From Mycobacterium kyorinense (GTDB lineage Bacteria > Actinomycetota > Actinomycetes > Mycobacteriales > Mycobacteriaceae): DNA of 64,000 nucleotides. The stretch is taken from the NCBI RefSeq assembly GCF_002101735.1, contig NZ_LQPE01000085.1:1-64000 (forward strand), written 5' to 3'. Both the position numbers and the translations under genes were made by a program. The notes beneath the pieces are model-generated. The model saw nothing but the letters and a program-made list of their open reading frames with translations. It was not told the origin of the DNA and made no database searches. Position 1 is the stretch's first letter; the number at the start of each line of letters is the position of its first letter. Shown one piece after another: positions 1-8,051 of this stretch.

Positions 1-30
1 GGCCCGACCCGAGGAACCCAAGGAAAACTG

Positions 31-1530
31 GTGCAGGCCAGCGGATCACTCATGCCACGCCAATCCCAACCGCCCCATTCGTGCAAGAATCAGCCCCGCG
101 ACGACACCAAATCACTGATCCACGGATTCAGGCTTAGCGAGGCACGAGCCGCCACCTACGATGCCAAGGCCGTCGAATCCGTTCCCCCGGAGCTGGTCGA
201 AAAGTACTTCGACCAGCTCAACGGCCGCTACATCTTTCACAAAGACCTGCGCCGCGCGGTGATCTTCGGCCGCAACGACCTGGTCAAAGACGCTCCGATC
301 TCCAGAGTGGATCTGCTGGTATGCCGAAACACCCTGATGTACATGAATGCCGAAACGCAGCGAAATGTTCTGGGGCGCTTGCATTTTGCGTTGGCCGCAC
401 AGGGGATTCTGTTCCTCGGCCATGCCGAGATGTTGTTGAGCCACGCGGATCGATTCACTCCGTTGAACCTCAAACACCGGGTCTTTCGAAAGACGCCCGG
501 CTCGCACAGTGGGCTGGACGGCTACGATCCCGCTGCTGCGATGTACGACCGCCGCGGTGATCTGCCCGGCCTGGCCACCGTGCGCGACTTGGCTTTTCGC
601 GCCAACCCGGTCGCGCAGATCGTGGTGACCGGTGAGGACACCGTGGCGATGATCAACCAGCAGGCCGAGACCATGTTCGGTTTGTCGGCCCGCGACATCG
701 GACGACTGCTGCGCGACCTGGAGGTCTCTTATCGGCCGGTCGAGTTGCGCGCATATTTGGAACAGGCAAAGGTCGAGCGCCGGTCCGCCCGGATCACCGA
801 CGTCAAATGGCAGCGGCCGGGCATGGAGACCGTCTGGTTCGAGATCCACGTCAATCCCCTCATCGACGCCGAGAACGGGCTGCTGGGTGTGTCGATCGTG
901 TTCTTCGACGTCACCGCGACCCGGGCGCTGCTGGACAAGGTGGTCCAGACCAACCGCCAGCTCGAGGCGGCTTACGAGGAATTGCAATCGACCAACGAAG
1001 AACTCGAGACCACCAACGAGGAACTGCAATCGACCGTCGAGGAACTCGAGACCACCAACGAGGAACTGCAATCGACCAACGAAGAACTCGAGACGATGAA
1101 CGAAGAGCTGCAGTCGACCAACGACGAGCTGCACGCGATCAACGATGCGCTGCGTGAGCGCAGCATCGAACTCGACGATGCCCGAACCTTCCTCGACTCG
1201 CTGGTCAATTCAATCCATCTCGGCATGGTGGTGGTCGATCGTGAGATGCGGGTCGTGGTGTGGAACCGCGGCTGTGAGGAACTCTGGGGCCTGCGCGCCG
1301 ACGAGACCAGCGGCCAAGTCCTGACCGCCCTCGACATCGGGCTGCCGATGGACAATGTCCGGCCGATGATCGGCAACGCGTTCGTCGATCCGCAAAACCC
1401 GGGCGAGTCCGTCGTCGAGGCCGTCAACCGTCGCGGCCGACCTACTCGGATCCGAGTGACGTGCACCGGATTCCAGGCCCCCGAAGGCGGTGTCAACGGC
1501 GCGCTGCTGCTGATGGACGCACAATCGTGA
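31..1530 (+). CDS. CheR-type methyltransferase remnant with PAS domains and 14-residue coiled-coil repeats
   Basis: The protein has about 499 residues from a GTG at 31. Residues ~38-155 match the C-terminal half of a CheR-type methyltransferase (VPPELVEKYF, LLVCRNTLMYMN, GHAEMLL). A PAS-like segment covers ~190-290, a coiled coil of ELQSTNEELETTNE-type repeats ~317-372, and a second PAS-like segment ~390-490. In relatives this architecture carries an N-terminal SAM-binding motif and often a fused CheB. Neither is visible here: the first ~37 residues look unrelated, and the in-frame sequence back to base 1 does not resemble CheR. The methyltransferase is therefore probably 5'-truncated and inactive, while the PAS/coil part may still act as a sensor. 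There is no receptor or CheA nearby. It could also be a pseudogene. Confidence 0.65.
   Translation: MQASGSLMPRQSQPPHSCKNQPRDDTKSLIHGFRLSEARAATYDAKAVESVPPELVEKYFDQLNGRYIFHKDLRRAVIFGRNDLVKDAPISRVDLLVCRNTLMYMNAETQRNVLGRLHFALAAQGILFLGHAEMLLSHADRFTPLNLKHRVFRKTPGSHSGLDGYDPAAAMYDRRGDLPGLATVRDLAFRANPVAQIVVTGEDTVAMINQQAETMFGLSARDIGRLLRDLEVSYRPVELRAYLEQAKVERRSARITDVKWQRPGMETVWFEIHVNPLIDAENGLLGVSIVFFDVTATRALLDKVVQTNRQLEAAYEELQSTNEELETTNEELQSTVEELETTNEELQSTNEELETMNEELQSTNDELHAINDALRERSIELDDARTFLDSLVNSIHLGMVVVDREMRVVVWNRGCEELWGLRADETSGQVLTALDIGLPMDNVRPMIGNAFVDPQNPGESVVEAVNRRGRPTRIRVTCTGFQAPEGGVNGALLLMDAQS
979..1146 (+). repeat. 42-bp in-frame tandem repeat coding for a coiled coil
   Basis: Four consecutive 14-codon units (ELQSTNEELETTNE and variants) lie inside the CheR-PAS gene. 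The DNA units are nearly identical in units 1-3 and diverge in unit 4. Two heptads per unit predict a parallel coiled coil linking the two PAS-like segments. Such linkers are typical of CheB/CheR-PAS proteins, and copy number could vary by slippage. Confidence 0.85.
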
Positions 1531-1533
1531 CGA

Positions 1534-2250
1534 TCACGACTTTCCGCGGTGATTGCGCAAGTCGTCGAACTCCGCCTTGACGATGCGGTAGCACTCGCAG
1601 GCCTTTTGCTCCAAACCGTCGGGGTCGGCGATCGTGATGATGCCGCGCCGGTAGCGGATGAGGCCCTGAGCCTGAATCCGTTGGGCGGTCTCCGAGACGG
1701 TGGGCCGGTGCACCCCGAGCATCTGGGCGAGAAACTCCTGGGTGAGCGGAAATTCGTCGCGTCCCACCCGATCGCGGGTGGTCAGCAACCATCGCGCCAT
1801 CCGGACCTCGGTGGAGTGGGTGCGATTGCAGACCACGTTCTGCGAGACCTGCACCATGGTCGCTTGCGTGAACCGGTTTAGCATTGCGTGCAACTCACCG
1901 TCGCGGCTCAGCGCTTGACGGAACTCGGCAACGCCGAGCCGGACCGTGTCGCCGGCGACTTGGCAAAACGCCGCCTGCGGGCTGTTGCTGGCGCCGAGAT
2001 AGACGGGCAGGCCCACCATGCCTTCGTGGCCGACCGTGGCGACTTCGAGCTGGATCCTTCCGTCAGCCATCGCCACCAGCGAATACACCGAGGTCAACGG
2101 AAAATAGATGTCGGTGATCGGCTTGCCCGGCTCATAAGCCGCACGTTTGGTCTCGATGCGCTCCAGCCGAAAATGCGGTTGCAGTTGGGCGAATTCAGAC
2201 TCGGGCAGCCTGGCCAGTATCGCGTTGCGCCGGACCTCCTCTTCCGTCAT
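1534..2250 (-). CDS. Crp/Fnr-family transcriptional regulator
   Basis: 238 residues, the usual Crp/Fnr length. The N-terminal cyclic-nucleotide-binding-type beta roll covers ~20-130 (YEPGKPITDIYFPLTSVYSLV). A winged helix follows at ~150-220 with the recognition segment QEFLAQMLGVHRPTVSETAQ. The canonical cAMP-binding Glu/Arg signature of true CRP is not obvious, so the ligand may be something else. It is divergent from the CheB-like gene with about 66 bp between starts, and convergent with the CheR-PAS gene (3 bp apart). Two Cys (CECYR) lie near the C-terminus. There are too few N-terminal Cys for an Fnr-type cluster. Confidence 0.85.
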   Translation of the reverse strand: MTEEEVRRNAILARLPESEFAQLQPHFRLERIETKRAAYEPGKPITDIYFPLTSVYSLVAMADGRIQLEVATVGHEGMVGLPVYLGASNSPQAAFCQVAGDTVRLGVAEFRQALSRDGELHAMLNRFTQATMVQVSQNVVCNRTHSTEVRMARWLLTTRDRVGRDEFPLTQEFLAQMLGVHRPTVSETAQRIQAQGLIRYRRGIITIADPDGLEQKACECYRIVKAEFDDLRNHRGKS

Positions 2251-2316
2251 GTCACCGGGGTACCCAATCTGTCGTCAGCTATGTCAGGAACCGGACACAG
2301 CGACTACGCTGTGTGG

Positions 2317-2958
2317 ATGATCGCGACCCGTCATTCGGCGACGACACCGGGCTTCGGGCGGATCGTCGTCGTAGCGTCTCTGGGTGGAATGCAAGCGATC
2401 ACGGCCGTCTTGGCCGAGCTTCCGGCGACCTACCCGATTCCGGTCGCGGTTGTGCTGCACCATAGCCGCAGCGGCGTCCGCGACCTGCTCGGCCCCATCC
2501 TGGCCCGCCGCACGCGCCTGCCCGCCCGGGTCGCCGAGGCCGGTGATGCCGCGGATCTGCTCGGCATCACTGTGGTGCCCGCGGAGACAATCGCAACAAT
2601 CGATCCCGCAGGGCGATGGGTGCTTGCCGACAACGGCGACGGCATCGGACCGGGCGACGCGTTGCTCGCCAGCTCGGCGGACATCACCCCGACCGTGGCC
2701 GTTATCTTGACCGGCGCACTAACCGACGGCGCCGAAGGATGTCGTGCAGTCAAACGTGCCGGCGGCCGCGTGCTGGTTCAGGATCCCGCCACTGCGCGGG
2801 CGTCGAGCATGCCAGCCAACGCGATCGCAACCGGCTGCGCCGACTTTGTGCTACCTCCCGAGCGGCTCGCCTCCGCGCTGCTGGCCATCACCACCGCACC
2901 GGGGGCAGCCGACTTGCTCGCGGTGCCGCTGCCACCGTGGGCGCGCATCAGTTCCTAG
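2317..2958 (+). CDS. CheB-like protein methylesterase domain, stand-alone
   Basis: About 213 residues resembling the CheB catalytic domain. The nucleophile motif VASLGGMQAI has Ser21. A His follows in VVLHHSRSG, and an Asp in LTGALTDGAEGC corresponds to the catalytic Asp region of CheB. There is no receiver domain. I chose the ATG at 2317 because TACGCT (2305-2310) is a good -10 at leaderless spacing; in-frame starts at 2281 (ATG) and 2311 (GTG) remain possible. In related proteins this domain is fused to CheR-PAS; here that partner is truncated and separated by a Crp/Fnr gene. The last 11 bp overlap the convergent Ala-rich gene. Confidence 0.7.
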   Translation: MIATRHSATTPGFGRIVVVASLGGMQAITAVLAELPATYPIPVAVVLHHSRSGVRDLLGPILARRTRLPARVAEAGDAADLLGITVVPAETIATIDPAGRWVLADNGDGIGPGDALLASSADITPTVAVILTGALTDGAEGCRAVKRAGGRVLVQDPATARASSMPANAIATGCADFVLPPERLASALLAITTAPGAADLLAVPLPPWARISS

Positions 2959-3340
2959 ACGGCTGCTGAGCCCGTGCCTGGATGACCGCGGCGGCGTCGT
3001 GCCATTGGGCAGCGGCGCGATGTCTTTGCGCCGCGTCGTGATGCGCATCGCCCCTGCCGTCCCCGGCGAGCATGGCGGCCTGCTCGTGAGCGGCTGCAGC
3101 ACGCCGGTGTGCTGCGCTGGCGTCGAGGTGTCTCTGCGCGGCGGCGCGGTGCGCGCGCATGGCCCGTTGCAGTGACTCGTCGGCATGCAGGCGGGCGCGC
3201 TCGGCGTGGGCGGCGCTCGATGGGGACCCGGATGCGAGTTCGGTTCTGCGCTGTTGCAAGTCCGCGGCCCGCACCCGCGCCGCCTCGGCTCTCGCCGACG
3301 CGGAACTCCAGCTGGACCCCCCCTGCTGGGCTGCGTTCAT
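2948..3340 (-). CDS. Ala/His/Arg-rich helical protein coupled to the ANTAR gene
   Basis: 130 residues made almost wholly of Ala, Arg, His and Gln, with repeated AHRAAAQRH / AAHRRAAAAHEQAA-like segments that predict long amphipathic helices. There is no signal peptide or membrane segment. Its ATG overlaps the TGA of the upstream GAF-ANTAR gene (ATGA at 3337-3340), so it is probably translationally coupled and real. I do not recognise a family. Its function is unknown; the operon position suggests a partner of the ANTAR regulator. Confidence 0.6.
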   Translation of the reverse strand: MNAAQQGGSSWSSASARAEAARVRAADLQQRRTELASGSPSSAAHAERARLHADESLQRAMRAHRAAAQRHLDASAAHRRAAAAHEQAAMLAGDGRGDAHHDAAQRHRAAAQWHDAAAVIQARAQQPSRN

Positions 3341-4035
3341 TTGTGGGGGTGCTCTGATTCGACGAGCTCGCGGGCGACGTCTGCCAGCGGCGTATTGGAG
3401 CTTTGCGACAGCCGTTTGAGCAGTTCGAACGCCTGCACGGCGTCGACCTTGAACCGCTCCATGATCATGCCCTTGGCCTGCCCGATGATGTCGCGAGAGG
3501 CCAGCGCGCTGCGGAACTGCTCATCCCGGCGGACCAGGTTCCACGCCAGCGCGGTGTGCGTGGCCATGATCAGCCCCAGCTCCACCGCGTCGTCGTCGAA
3601 CACGTCGGGTTTTTCGGCGTAGACGTTCAGCGCACCCATCGTGTGGTGGTCGGCGAACAGCTGGAACGACATGATCGACCGGATCGGGGTCTCCTTGAGC
3701 GCGTCGCGGCAGTAGGACGGCCATCGCTGTTCTCGCGCGATGTCGTTGATCCGGATCATGTGGTGTTCCCACGCAGCCGACAGACAGGGTCCCTCGCAGT
3801 GACGCTGCTGGATTTCGTCGAGCAGAACCGGATACGGGCCAGTCGCCGCCGCCGTCCGCACTTTGCCGTTGCGAGTGGCAACCGTGATGCCGGCGTATTG
3901 CGCACCAGGAATGGACTGGCGGGCGCTTTCTGTCAATTCTCCGAGGACCGAGTCGACGTCCACGGAATGCTGCTGCAAGGCTTGCACCAACTCCCCGACT
4001 TCGAGGAGAAGCCCGCTTCGGTCCTTCGCTGTCAT
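3337..4035 (-). CDS. GAF-ANTAR transcription antitermination regulator
   Basis: 232 residues from the ATG at 4035, which has GGAG 8 nt upstream; an in-frame ATG at 4128 would add 31 residues without clear homology. A GAF domain covers ~15-150 (HCEGPCLSAAWEHHMIRI, SIMSFQLFADHHTMGALNVYA). The C-terminal ANTAR three-helix domain carries the hallmark IIGQAKGMIMERFKVDAVQAF followed by LLKRLSQSSN. ANTAR proteins bind tandem hairpins in nascent RNA and prevent termination. The gene is first of a two-gene unit with the Ala-rich protein. It resembles the protein at 23527-24213, especially in the ANTAR part. Confidence 0.88.
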   Translation of the reverse strand: MTAKDRSGLLLEVGELVQALQQHSVDVDSVLGELTESARQSIPGAQYAGITVATRNGKVRTAAATGPYPVLLDEIQQRHCEGPCLSAAWEHHMIRINDIAREQRWPSYCRDALKETPIRSIMSFQLFADHHTMGALNVYAEKPDVFDDDAVELGLIMATHTALAWNLVRRDEQFRSALASRDIIGQAKGMIMERFKVDAVQAFELLKRLSQSSNTPLADVARELVESEHPHK

Positions 4036-4127
4036 GCTTTGGCTCCGATCGGCTGCTTCGATCGAGACGGGCCCAATTGTCCCGCGTCCGCACGCGCGCG
4101 GCAACCATTCGGCAAGGCGTCCTAGCA

Positions 4128-4140
4128 TCTGTTTAACAGA
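4128..4140. promoter_or_regulatory. Perfect 13-bp palindrome (candidate repressor operator)
   Basis: TCTGTT-T-AACAGA is a perfect inverted repeat ending 16 bp before the GTG of the LLM oxidoreductase at 4157. It sits where a repressor would block initiation. It does not fit the KstR AACNNGTT core. The cognate regulator is unknown, and TetR-type is only a guess. Confidence 0.4.
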
Positions 4141-4156
4141 CCAGGACGGAGGCGGT

Positions 4157-5023
4157 GTGCGGTTCAGCTACGCGGAGGCGATGACGGATCCGGCGTTCTA
4201 CATCCCGTTGGCCAAGGCGGCCGAGGCGGCCGGCTACGCCAGCATGACGATCCCGGACAGCATCGCCTACCCCTTCGAGTCGGATTCGAAGTATCCGTAC
4301 ACCCCCGACGGCAGCCGCGAATTCCTCGAAGACAAGGCTTTCATCGAGACGTTCGTGCTGACCGCCGCGTTGGGGGCGGTGACGACGACGTTGCGGTTCA
4401 ACTTCTTCGTGCTCAAGCTGCCCATTCGGCCGCCGGCGCTGGTGGCCAAGCAGGCCGGTTCGCTGGCGGCGCTCATCGGCAACCGGGTGGGCCTGGGCGT
4501 CGGCACCAGCCCGTGGCCGGAAGACTACGAGCTGATGGGTGTTCCGTTTGCCAAGCGCGGCAAGCGAATTGACGAATGCATCGAAATCGTACGGGGTCTG
4601 ACCACCGGCGAGTACTTCGAGTTCCACGGCGAGTTTTACGACATCCCGAAAACCAAGATGACCCCGGCGCCCACTCAGCCGATCCCGATCCTGGTCGGCG
4701 GCCACGCCGATGCGGCGCTGCGGCGTGCGGCCCGCGCCGACGGGTGGATGCACGGCGGCGGCGACCCCGAGGAGCTGGATCGGCTGATCGCACGGCTCAA
4801 GCGTTTTCGCGAAGAAGAGGGTAAGACAGGCCCGTTCGAGATCCACGTCATCTCGGCCGACGCGTTCACCCTCGACGGCATCAAGCGGTTGGAGGACAAG
4901 GGAGTTACCGACGTCATCGTCGGCTTCCGCGTCCCCTACATCAAAGGCCCCGACACCGAGCCGCTGGACACCAAGATCCGCAATTTGGAGAAGTTCGCCG
5001 AGAACGTGATCTCCAAACTTTAG
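4157..5023 (+). CDS. LLM-class F420-dependent oxidoreductase
   Basis: 288 residues of the luciferase-like monooxygenase (TIM-barrel) family. Recognisable segments are the N-terminal AKAAEAAGYASMTIPDS, the core GRVGLGVGTSPWPEDYELMG-type stretch (NRVGLGVGTSPW), IVRGLTTGEYFEFHGEFY, and [23 protein letters not shown]. The GTG at 4157 follows GGACGGAGGCG, a strong ribosome-binding site. I read it as the counterpart of Rv0940c, which I recall as a reported KstR-regulon member. The deazaflavin F420 is the expected cofactor for mycobacterial members, but this is inferred from family and genus. The substrate is unknown. A perfect palindrome lies just upstream. Confidence 0.85.
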   Translation: MRFSYAEAMTDPAFYIPLAKAAEAAGYASMTIPDSIAYPFESDSKYPYTPDGSREFLEDKAFIETFVLTAALGAVTTTLRFNFFVLKLPIRPPALVAKQAGSLAALIGNRVGLGVGTSPWPEDYELMGVPFAKRGKRIDECIEIVRGLTTGEYFEFHGEFYDIPKTKMTPAPTQPIPILVGGHADAALRRAARADGWMHGGGDPEELDRLIARLKRFREEEGKTGPFEIHVISADAFTLDGIKRLEDKGVTDVIVGFRVPYIKGPDTEPLDTKIRNLEKFAENVISKL

Positions 5024-5049
5024 CGGCTACAGCGCCCTACCGTGGGACT

Positions 5050-5601
5050 GTGACCGAGAACATCCTGTCCGAGGCCGACATCGCCGCACTGTCCGATGCG
5101 CAGCGTCGCGATTTGATCAGCCGGCTGCAGCGGCCCATCGCCGAGGTTTACCCGCAGCCGTCGGCCCTGGAGCGGATCCGGCGAATTCGGGTGGGGTTGA
5201 TGGCCACCGGTTCGGTGGCGCTGATCCCGTGGATCGTCTATCTCGCATTCACGTTGCCCGACATTTACATGGCCCACAATTGGACGGCGACCTGGGTGGG
5301 ATTCGACAGCCTGCTGGTGGTCTTCATGGCCGCCACCGCGGTTCTGGGCTTCCTGCGCCGCCAGGTGCTGATACTCACCGCGTTCACCACTGGCGTGCTG
5401 CTTATCTGCGACGCCTGGTTCGACATCATGACCGCCGGCCCGAACGACATGTGGCTGGCGCTGGTGACTGCCCTCTTCGGCGCGCTGCCGCTGGCTACCC
5501 TGCTGATCGCCGGTGCGCTGCGCATCATCCGGCTGATGGCCACCCGGTTGTGGTTGCTGGACCCCGGAACACCGCTGTGGCGCTTGCCGTTGCTTCCGTG
5601 A
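5050..5601 (+). CDS. Four-helix integral membrane protein, mycobacterial hypothetical
   Basis: 183 residues. A soluble N-terminus of ~45 residues (LSEADIAALSDAQRRDLISRL) is followed by four hydrophobic segments at about 48-70, 82-102, 105-124 and 134-157, then a short Pro-rich tail. No catalytic motif is visible. The GTG start at 5050 has TACCGT at 5038-5043 and is probably leaderless. It follows the LLM gene by 26 bp and converges with the FAH-MBL gene 6 bp away. Function unknown. Confidence 0.72.
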   Translation: MTENILSEADIAALSDAQRRDLISRLQRPIAEVYPQPSALERIRRIRVGLMATGSVALIPWIVYLAFTLPDIYMAHNWTATWVGFDSLLVVFMAATAVLGFLRRQVLILTAFTTGVLLICDAWFDIMTAGPNDMWLALVTALFGALPLATLLIAGALRIIRLMATRLWLLDPGTPLWRLPLLP

Positions 5602-5607
5602 GCACGC

Positions 5608-7533
5608 TCAGTGGTGTTTGGCGAACCACTCGGCCTGCATCGCCAGCAATGCCATCGGCTCCAATTGCGGTGTGGCCGAGTCGAGTTCGCGGTAGCGCTG
5701 GTAGACGTTGACGACAATACGTTCGGCGTCCAGCCAGGTCGCGTACTCGCCGAGATCGATGGCGTCGGCGGCCTCGGCGAACGACAAGCCCTTGCGGTAG
5801 GCGGCCTCGGCCTGTTCGCTGACATGCACAAGGTAACCGCGGACGGCGCGGATGCCGTCCGGATCGGTGACCGGGCCGTGGCCGGGCACGACGGTCGGCG
5901 CGTCCAGCGCGATCATTGCGTCGCAGGCGGCTATCCAGTTGGCGATCGGGCCGGCCCACACGATCGGCGTGCAGCCGATGAACAGCAGGTCGCCGCCGAA
6001 CAGCACCCCGGCGTCGGGCACGTGCACCACCGAGTCGGCGGCGGTGTGGGCCGGCCCCAGGTTCAGCAGGCGCAGCTCCCGGCCGCCGACCTCGATGGTG
6101 AGCCGGTCGTCGAATGTCTGGTCGGCGTTGCGCACCGTGATGCCACTGAAGTCGAAGGGCCCGAAGCGATCTCGCAGGTATGGTGTCGCCACCGGCCCCA
6201 GGTCGGCGGTCTGGGTCATGGCCAGCATCTCGGGCGCCATGCCGTGCGCGATCTCCTCGGCCGTGCCCTTCGCGGCGATGACGCGCACCGAGCGGTCCAG
6301 CAGCTGGTTGCCGTGGGTGTGGTCGCCGTTGGAGTGGGTGATCAGCGCGTCGGTGATCGGTGCGGCGTCGGTGATGGGCCTCATCGCGGTCAGCATTTCG
6401 CGGGTCAACGCCAGGTCGAACAGCGTGTCGACGAGCAGCGACGCGCCGTCGCCGGCGACCAGCCCGGCGTTGCTCCAGCCGTATCCGCCGTCGGGCAAGG
6501 TCCACGCCCACACCCGATCGGCCACCTCGTGCAGGCCGCGCGTGTAGGAAACTTTGGCGGTCGCCCGATTGACGCGCGGCTTGTCCGGTTTGGCGTCCGG
6601 GTTGGGCCGTGCGGGCAGGCGGTGCGGGGCGGGCGTGTGGCGGACAGTTTGGCGGGTCTCGCCGAGTCCCTGCACGCGCAGTGTGACGACGTCGCCGTCG
6701 TGCAGCCAGCCCGGGAATTGCGGGCCGGTCAGATGCTCGACGAGAGTGCAGGTGGGCACCGTGCCGGAGCCGAAAACATCACCGGGAGTCAGCATTACAC
6801 CCCGCGAGGCGTAAGAGATGACCTCGCCGAAACTCCAGTCCATCGTCCCGGTCGAACCCGAGCCGATCACCGCGTCGTTGACCATCGCGGTCACGTCGAG
6901 GCTCAACTTGCCGTCGCGACGGTAGGGCTGCAGTTCGTCGGCGGTGACCAGGTACGGCCCCAGGGTGACGCCGCTGTCTTTACCCTTGGCCTGCCCGATC
7001 CCCAGCTGGCCCTCCAATTGCTGCAGGTCACGCGCCGACCAGTCGTTGAAGATGGTGTAGCCGATGATGGCCTGCTCCGCTTCGCCGACCGAAAGGTCCT
7101 TGCCTGCAACCCCGATCACCGCCGCGATCTCCAATTCGAAGTCCTGCCAAGCACTTCCGGGAGCCATCGGCGCGTCGTCGTAGGGACCGAGCACGGTTGA
7201 CGGGCAGGCGAAGTAGAACGCCGGAATTCGGTACCAGGTGTCTTTAAGCACCCGGCCGCCGCCCATCGCCGCCTGACAGTTACGCATGTGGTCCAGGAAG
7301 CACAACGAGTCGCGGATCGACGGTGGGCGCGGGATCGGCGCCCGCAGCGTCACCCCGTCCAGCGGCACGGTGTCCCGCGAACGCAGCGCGTTTTCGCCCG
7401 CCTCCTGTAATCCGGCAGCGCCCAGCGCGACGAGCTCCAGCAGCGTCACACCCGGCGGCATCGGGTGGATCACATCCTCGGAGAGGACTCCGGTGCGTTC
7501 GCTGTCATCGTGTCGATACGTCACCCACCGCAT
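5608..7533 (-). CDS. Fumarylacetoacetate-hydrolase / metallo-beta-lactamase-fold fusion protein
   Basis: 641 residues from the ATG at 7533 (MRWVTYRHDD, a usual FAH-type start; a near start at 7545 is possible). The N-terminal FAH domain (~1-345) carries the metal-ligand region DFELEIAAVIG and FNDWSARDLQ. After a basic linker, an MBL-fold domain (~380-641) has THSNGDHTHGN, GPAHTAADS, FGGDLLF and VPGHGPV. The second His of the HxHxDH motif is replaced by Asn. The protein matches in length and architecture what I recall of Rv0939, next to ligD in M. tuberculosis. FAH enzymes cut C-C bonds of acylpyruvates in aromatic or sterol catabolism. The substrates of both domains are unknown. Confidence 0.85.
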   Translation of the reverse strand: MRWVTYRHDDSERTGVLSEDVIHPMPPGVTLLELVALGAAGLQEAGENALRSRDTVPLDGVTLRAPIPRPPSIRDSLCFLDHMRNCQAAMGGGRVLKDTWYRIPAFYFACPSTVLGPYDDAPMAPGSAWQDFELEIAAVIGVAGKDLSVGEAEQAIIGYTIFNDWSARDLQQLEGQLGIGQAKGKDSGVTLGPYLVTADELQPYRRDGKLSLDVTAMVNDAVIGSGSTGTMDWSFGEVISYASRGVMLTPGDVFGSGTVPTCTLVEHLTGPQFPGWLHDGDVVTLRVQGLGETRQTVRHTPAPHRLPARPNPDAKPDKPRVNRATAKVSYTRGLHEVADRVWAWTLPDGGYGWSNAGLVAGDGASLLVDTLFDLALTREMLTAMRPITDAAPITDALITHSNGDHTHGNQLLDRSVRVIAAKGTAEEIAHGMAPEMLAMTQTADLGPVATPYLRDRFGPFDFSGITVRNADQTFDDRLTIEVGGRELRLLNLGPAHTAADSVVHVPDAGVLFGGDLLFIGCTPIVWAGPIANWIAACDAMIALDAPTVVPGHGPVTDPDGIRAVRGYLVHVSEQAEAAYRKGLSFAEAADAIDLGEYATWLDAERIVVNVYQRYRELDSATPQLEPMALLAMQAEWFAKHH

Positions 7534-7627
7534 GGGGATCAACATACGGATCACGACCGCAAAGGCAGGAAAAACCACTGAAATAAGCGGTAGCGTCAAT
7601 GGTTGCCGGGTGTGACGGGAGACAACC

Positions 7628-7918
7628 ATGAAGCGCTGCATCGTCGGAGGACTGGCCGCGCTGCTGATGGTCGTAGAGCTCATCGCGTCAGCGCCGCACG
7701 CCAGCGCTGGGTGCCAGTACGGGGGGCCCGTAATCAGCAAGTGCGATGGCCCCGTCCAACCCGACGGCACCTGGCAACGTTGCGTGGCGGTTCCCACCTT
7801 GATGTATCGGGGCGCCAGCTCCTATCTAGTGCCCGACAAGCGCTGCGATGTGATGGGGCCTGACCAACAGCCGGGCGATCCCGGCTTCGCTGATCCGCCC
7901 ACGCACATCGACGACTGA
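7628..7918 (+). CDS. Small secreted Cys-containing protein, mycobacterial
   Basis: 96 residues. A classical signal peptide (positive MKRC, hydrophobic core AALLMVVELIA) is followed by a cleavage-like site near ASA-G at ~27-28. The mature part has four Cys in GCQYGG, SKCDGP, WQRCV and DKRCD, likely forming two disulfides, and an acidic Pro-rich tail. The CDGP...DGTWQRCV pattern is familiar from several small mycobacterial exported proteins of unknown function. The start is supported by GGGAGA upstream. It is divergent from the FAH-MBL gene across a 94-bp spacer. Confidence 0.75.
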   Translation: MKRCIVGGLAALLMVVELIASAPHASAGCQYGGPVISKCDGPVQPDGTWQRCVAVPTLMYRGASSYLVPDKRCDVMGPDQQPGDPGFADPPTHIDD

Positions 7919-8051
7919 GCCGAAAAACCAACTCGTCGTGTGGCGAAGGTCACCATCTCGGCTCCGCGCCTGCTGACGACAACCTTATCGGGTGTAACGG
8001 CGGCGCGCTCGCTTGAAGCCCACGTAGTACGAAGCTAAGTTCGTCCGAGCG

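Noticed and set aside
112..1134. Long open frame on the minus strand opposite CheR-PAS
   Set aside because: It mirrors the tandem repeat and the high-GC codon bias of the plus-strand gene, which has clear PAS/CheR homology. No family is recognisable on the minus strand.
1888..2316. Upstream extension of the CheB-like frame
   Set aside because: It runs antisense through the Crp/Fnr gene, and homology starts only near 2317. A leaderless -10 supports the short form.
5611..7200. 529-codon plus-strand frame opposite the FAH-MBL gene
   Set aside because: An antisense shadow: no domain, low-complexity Val/Gly/Arg content, and every FAH and MBL motif is on the minus strand.
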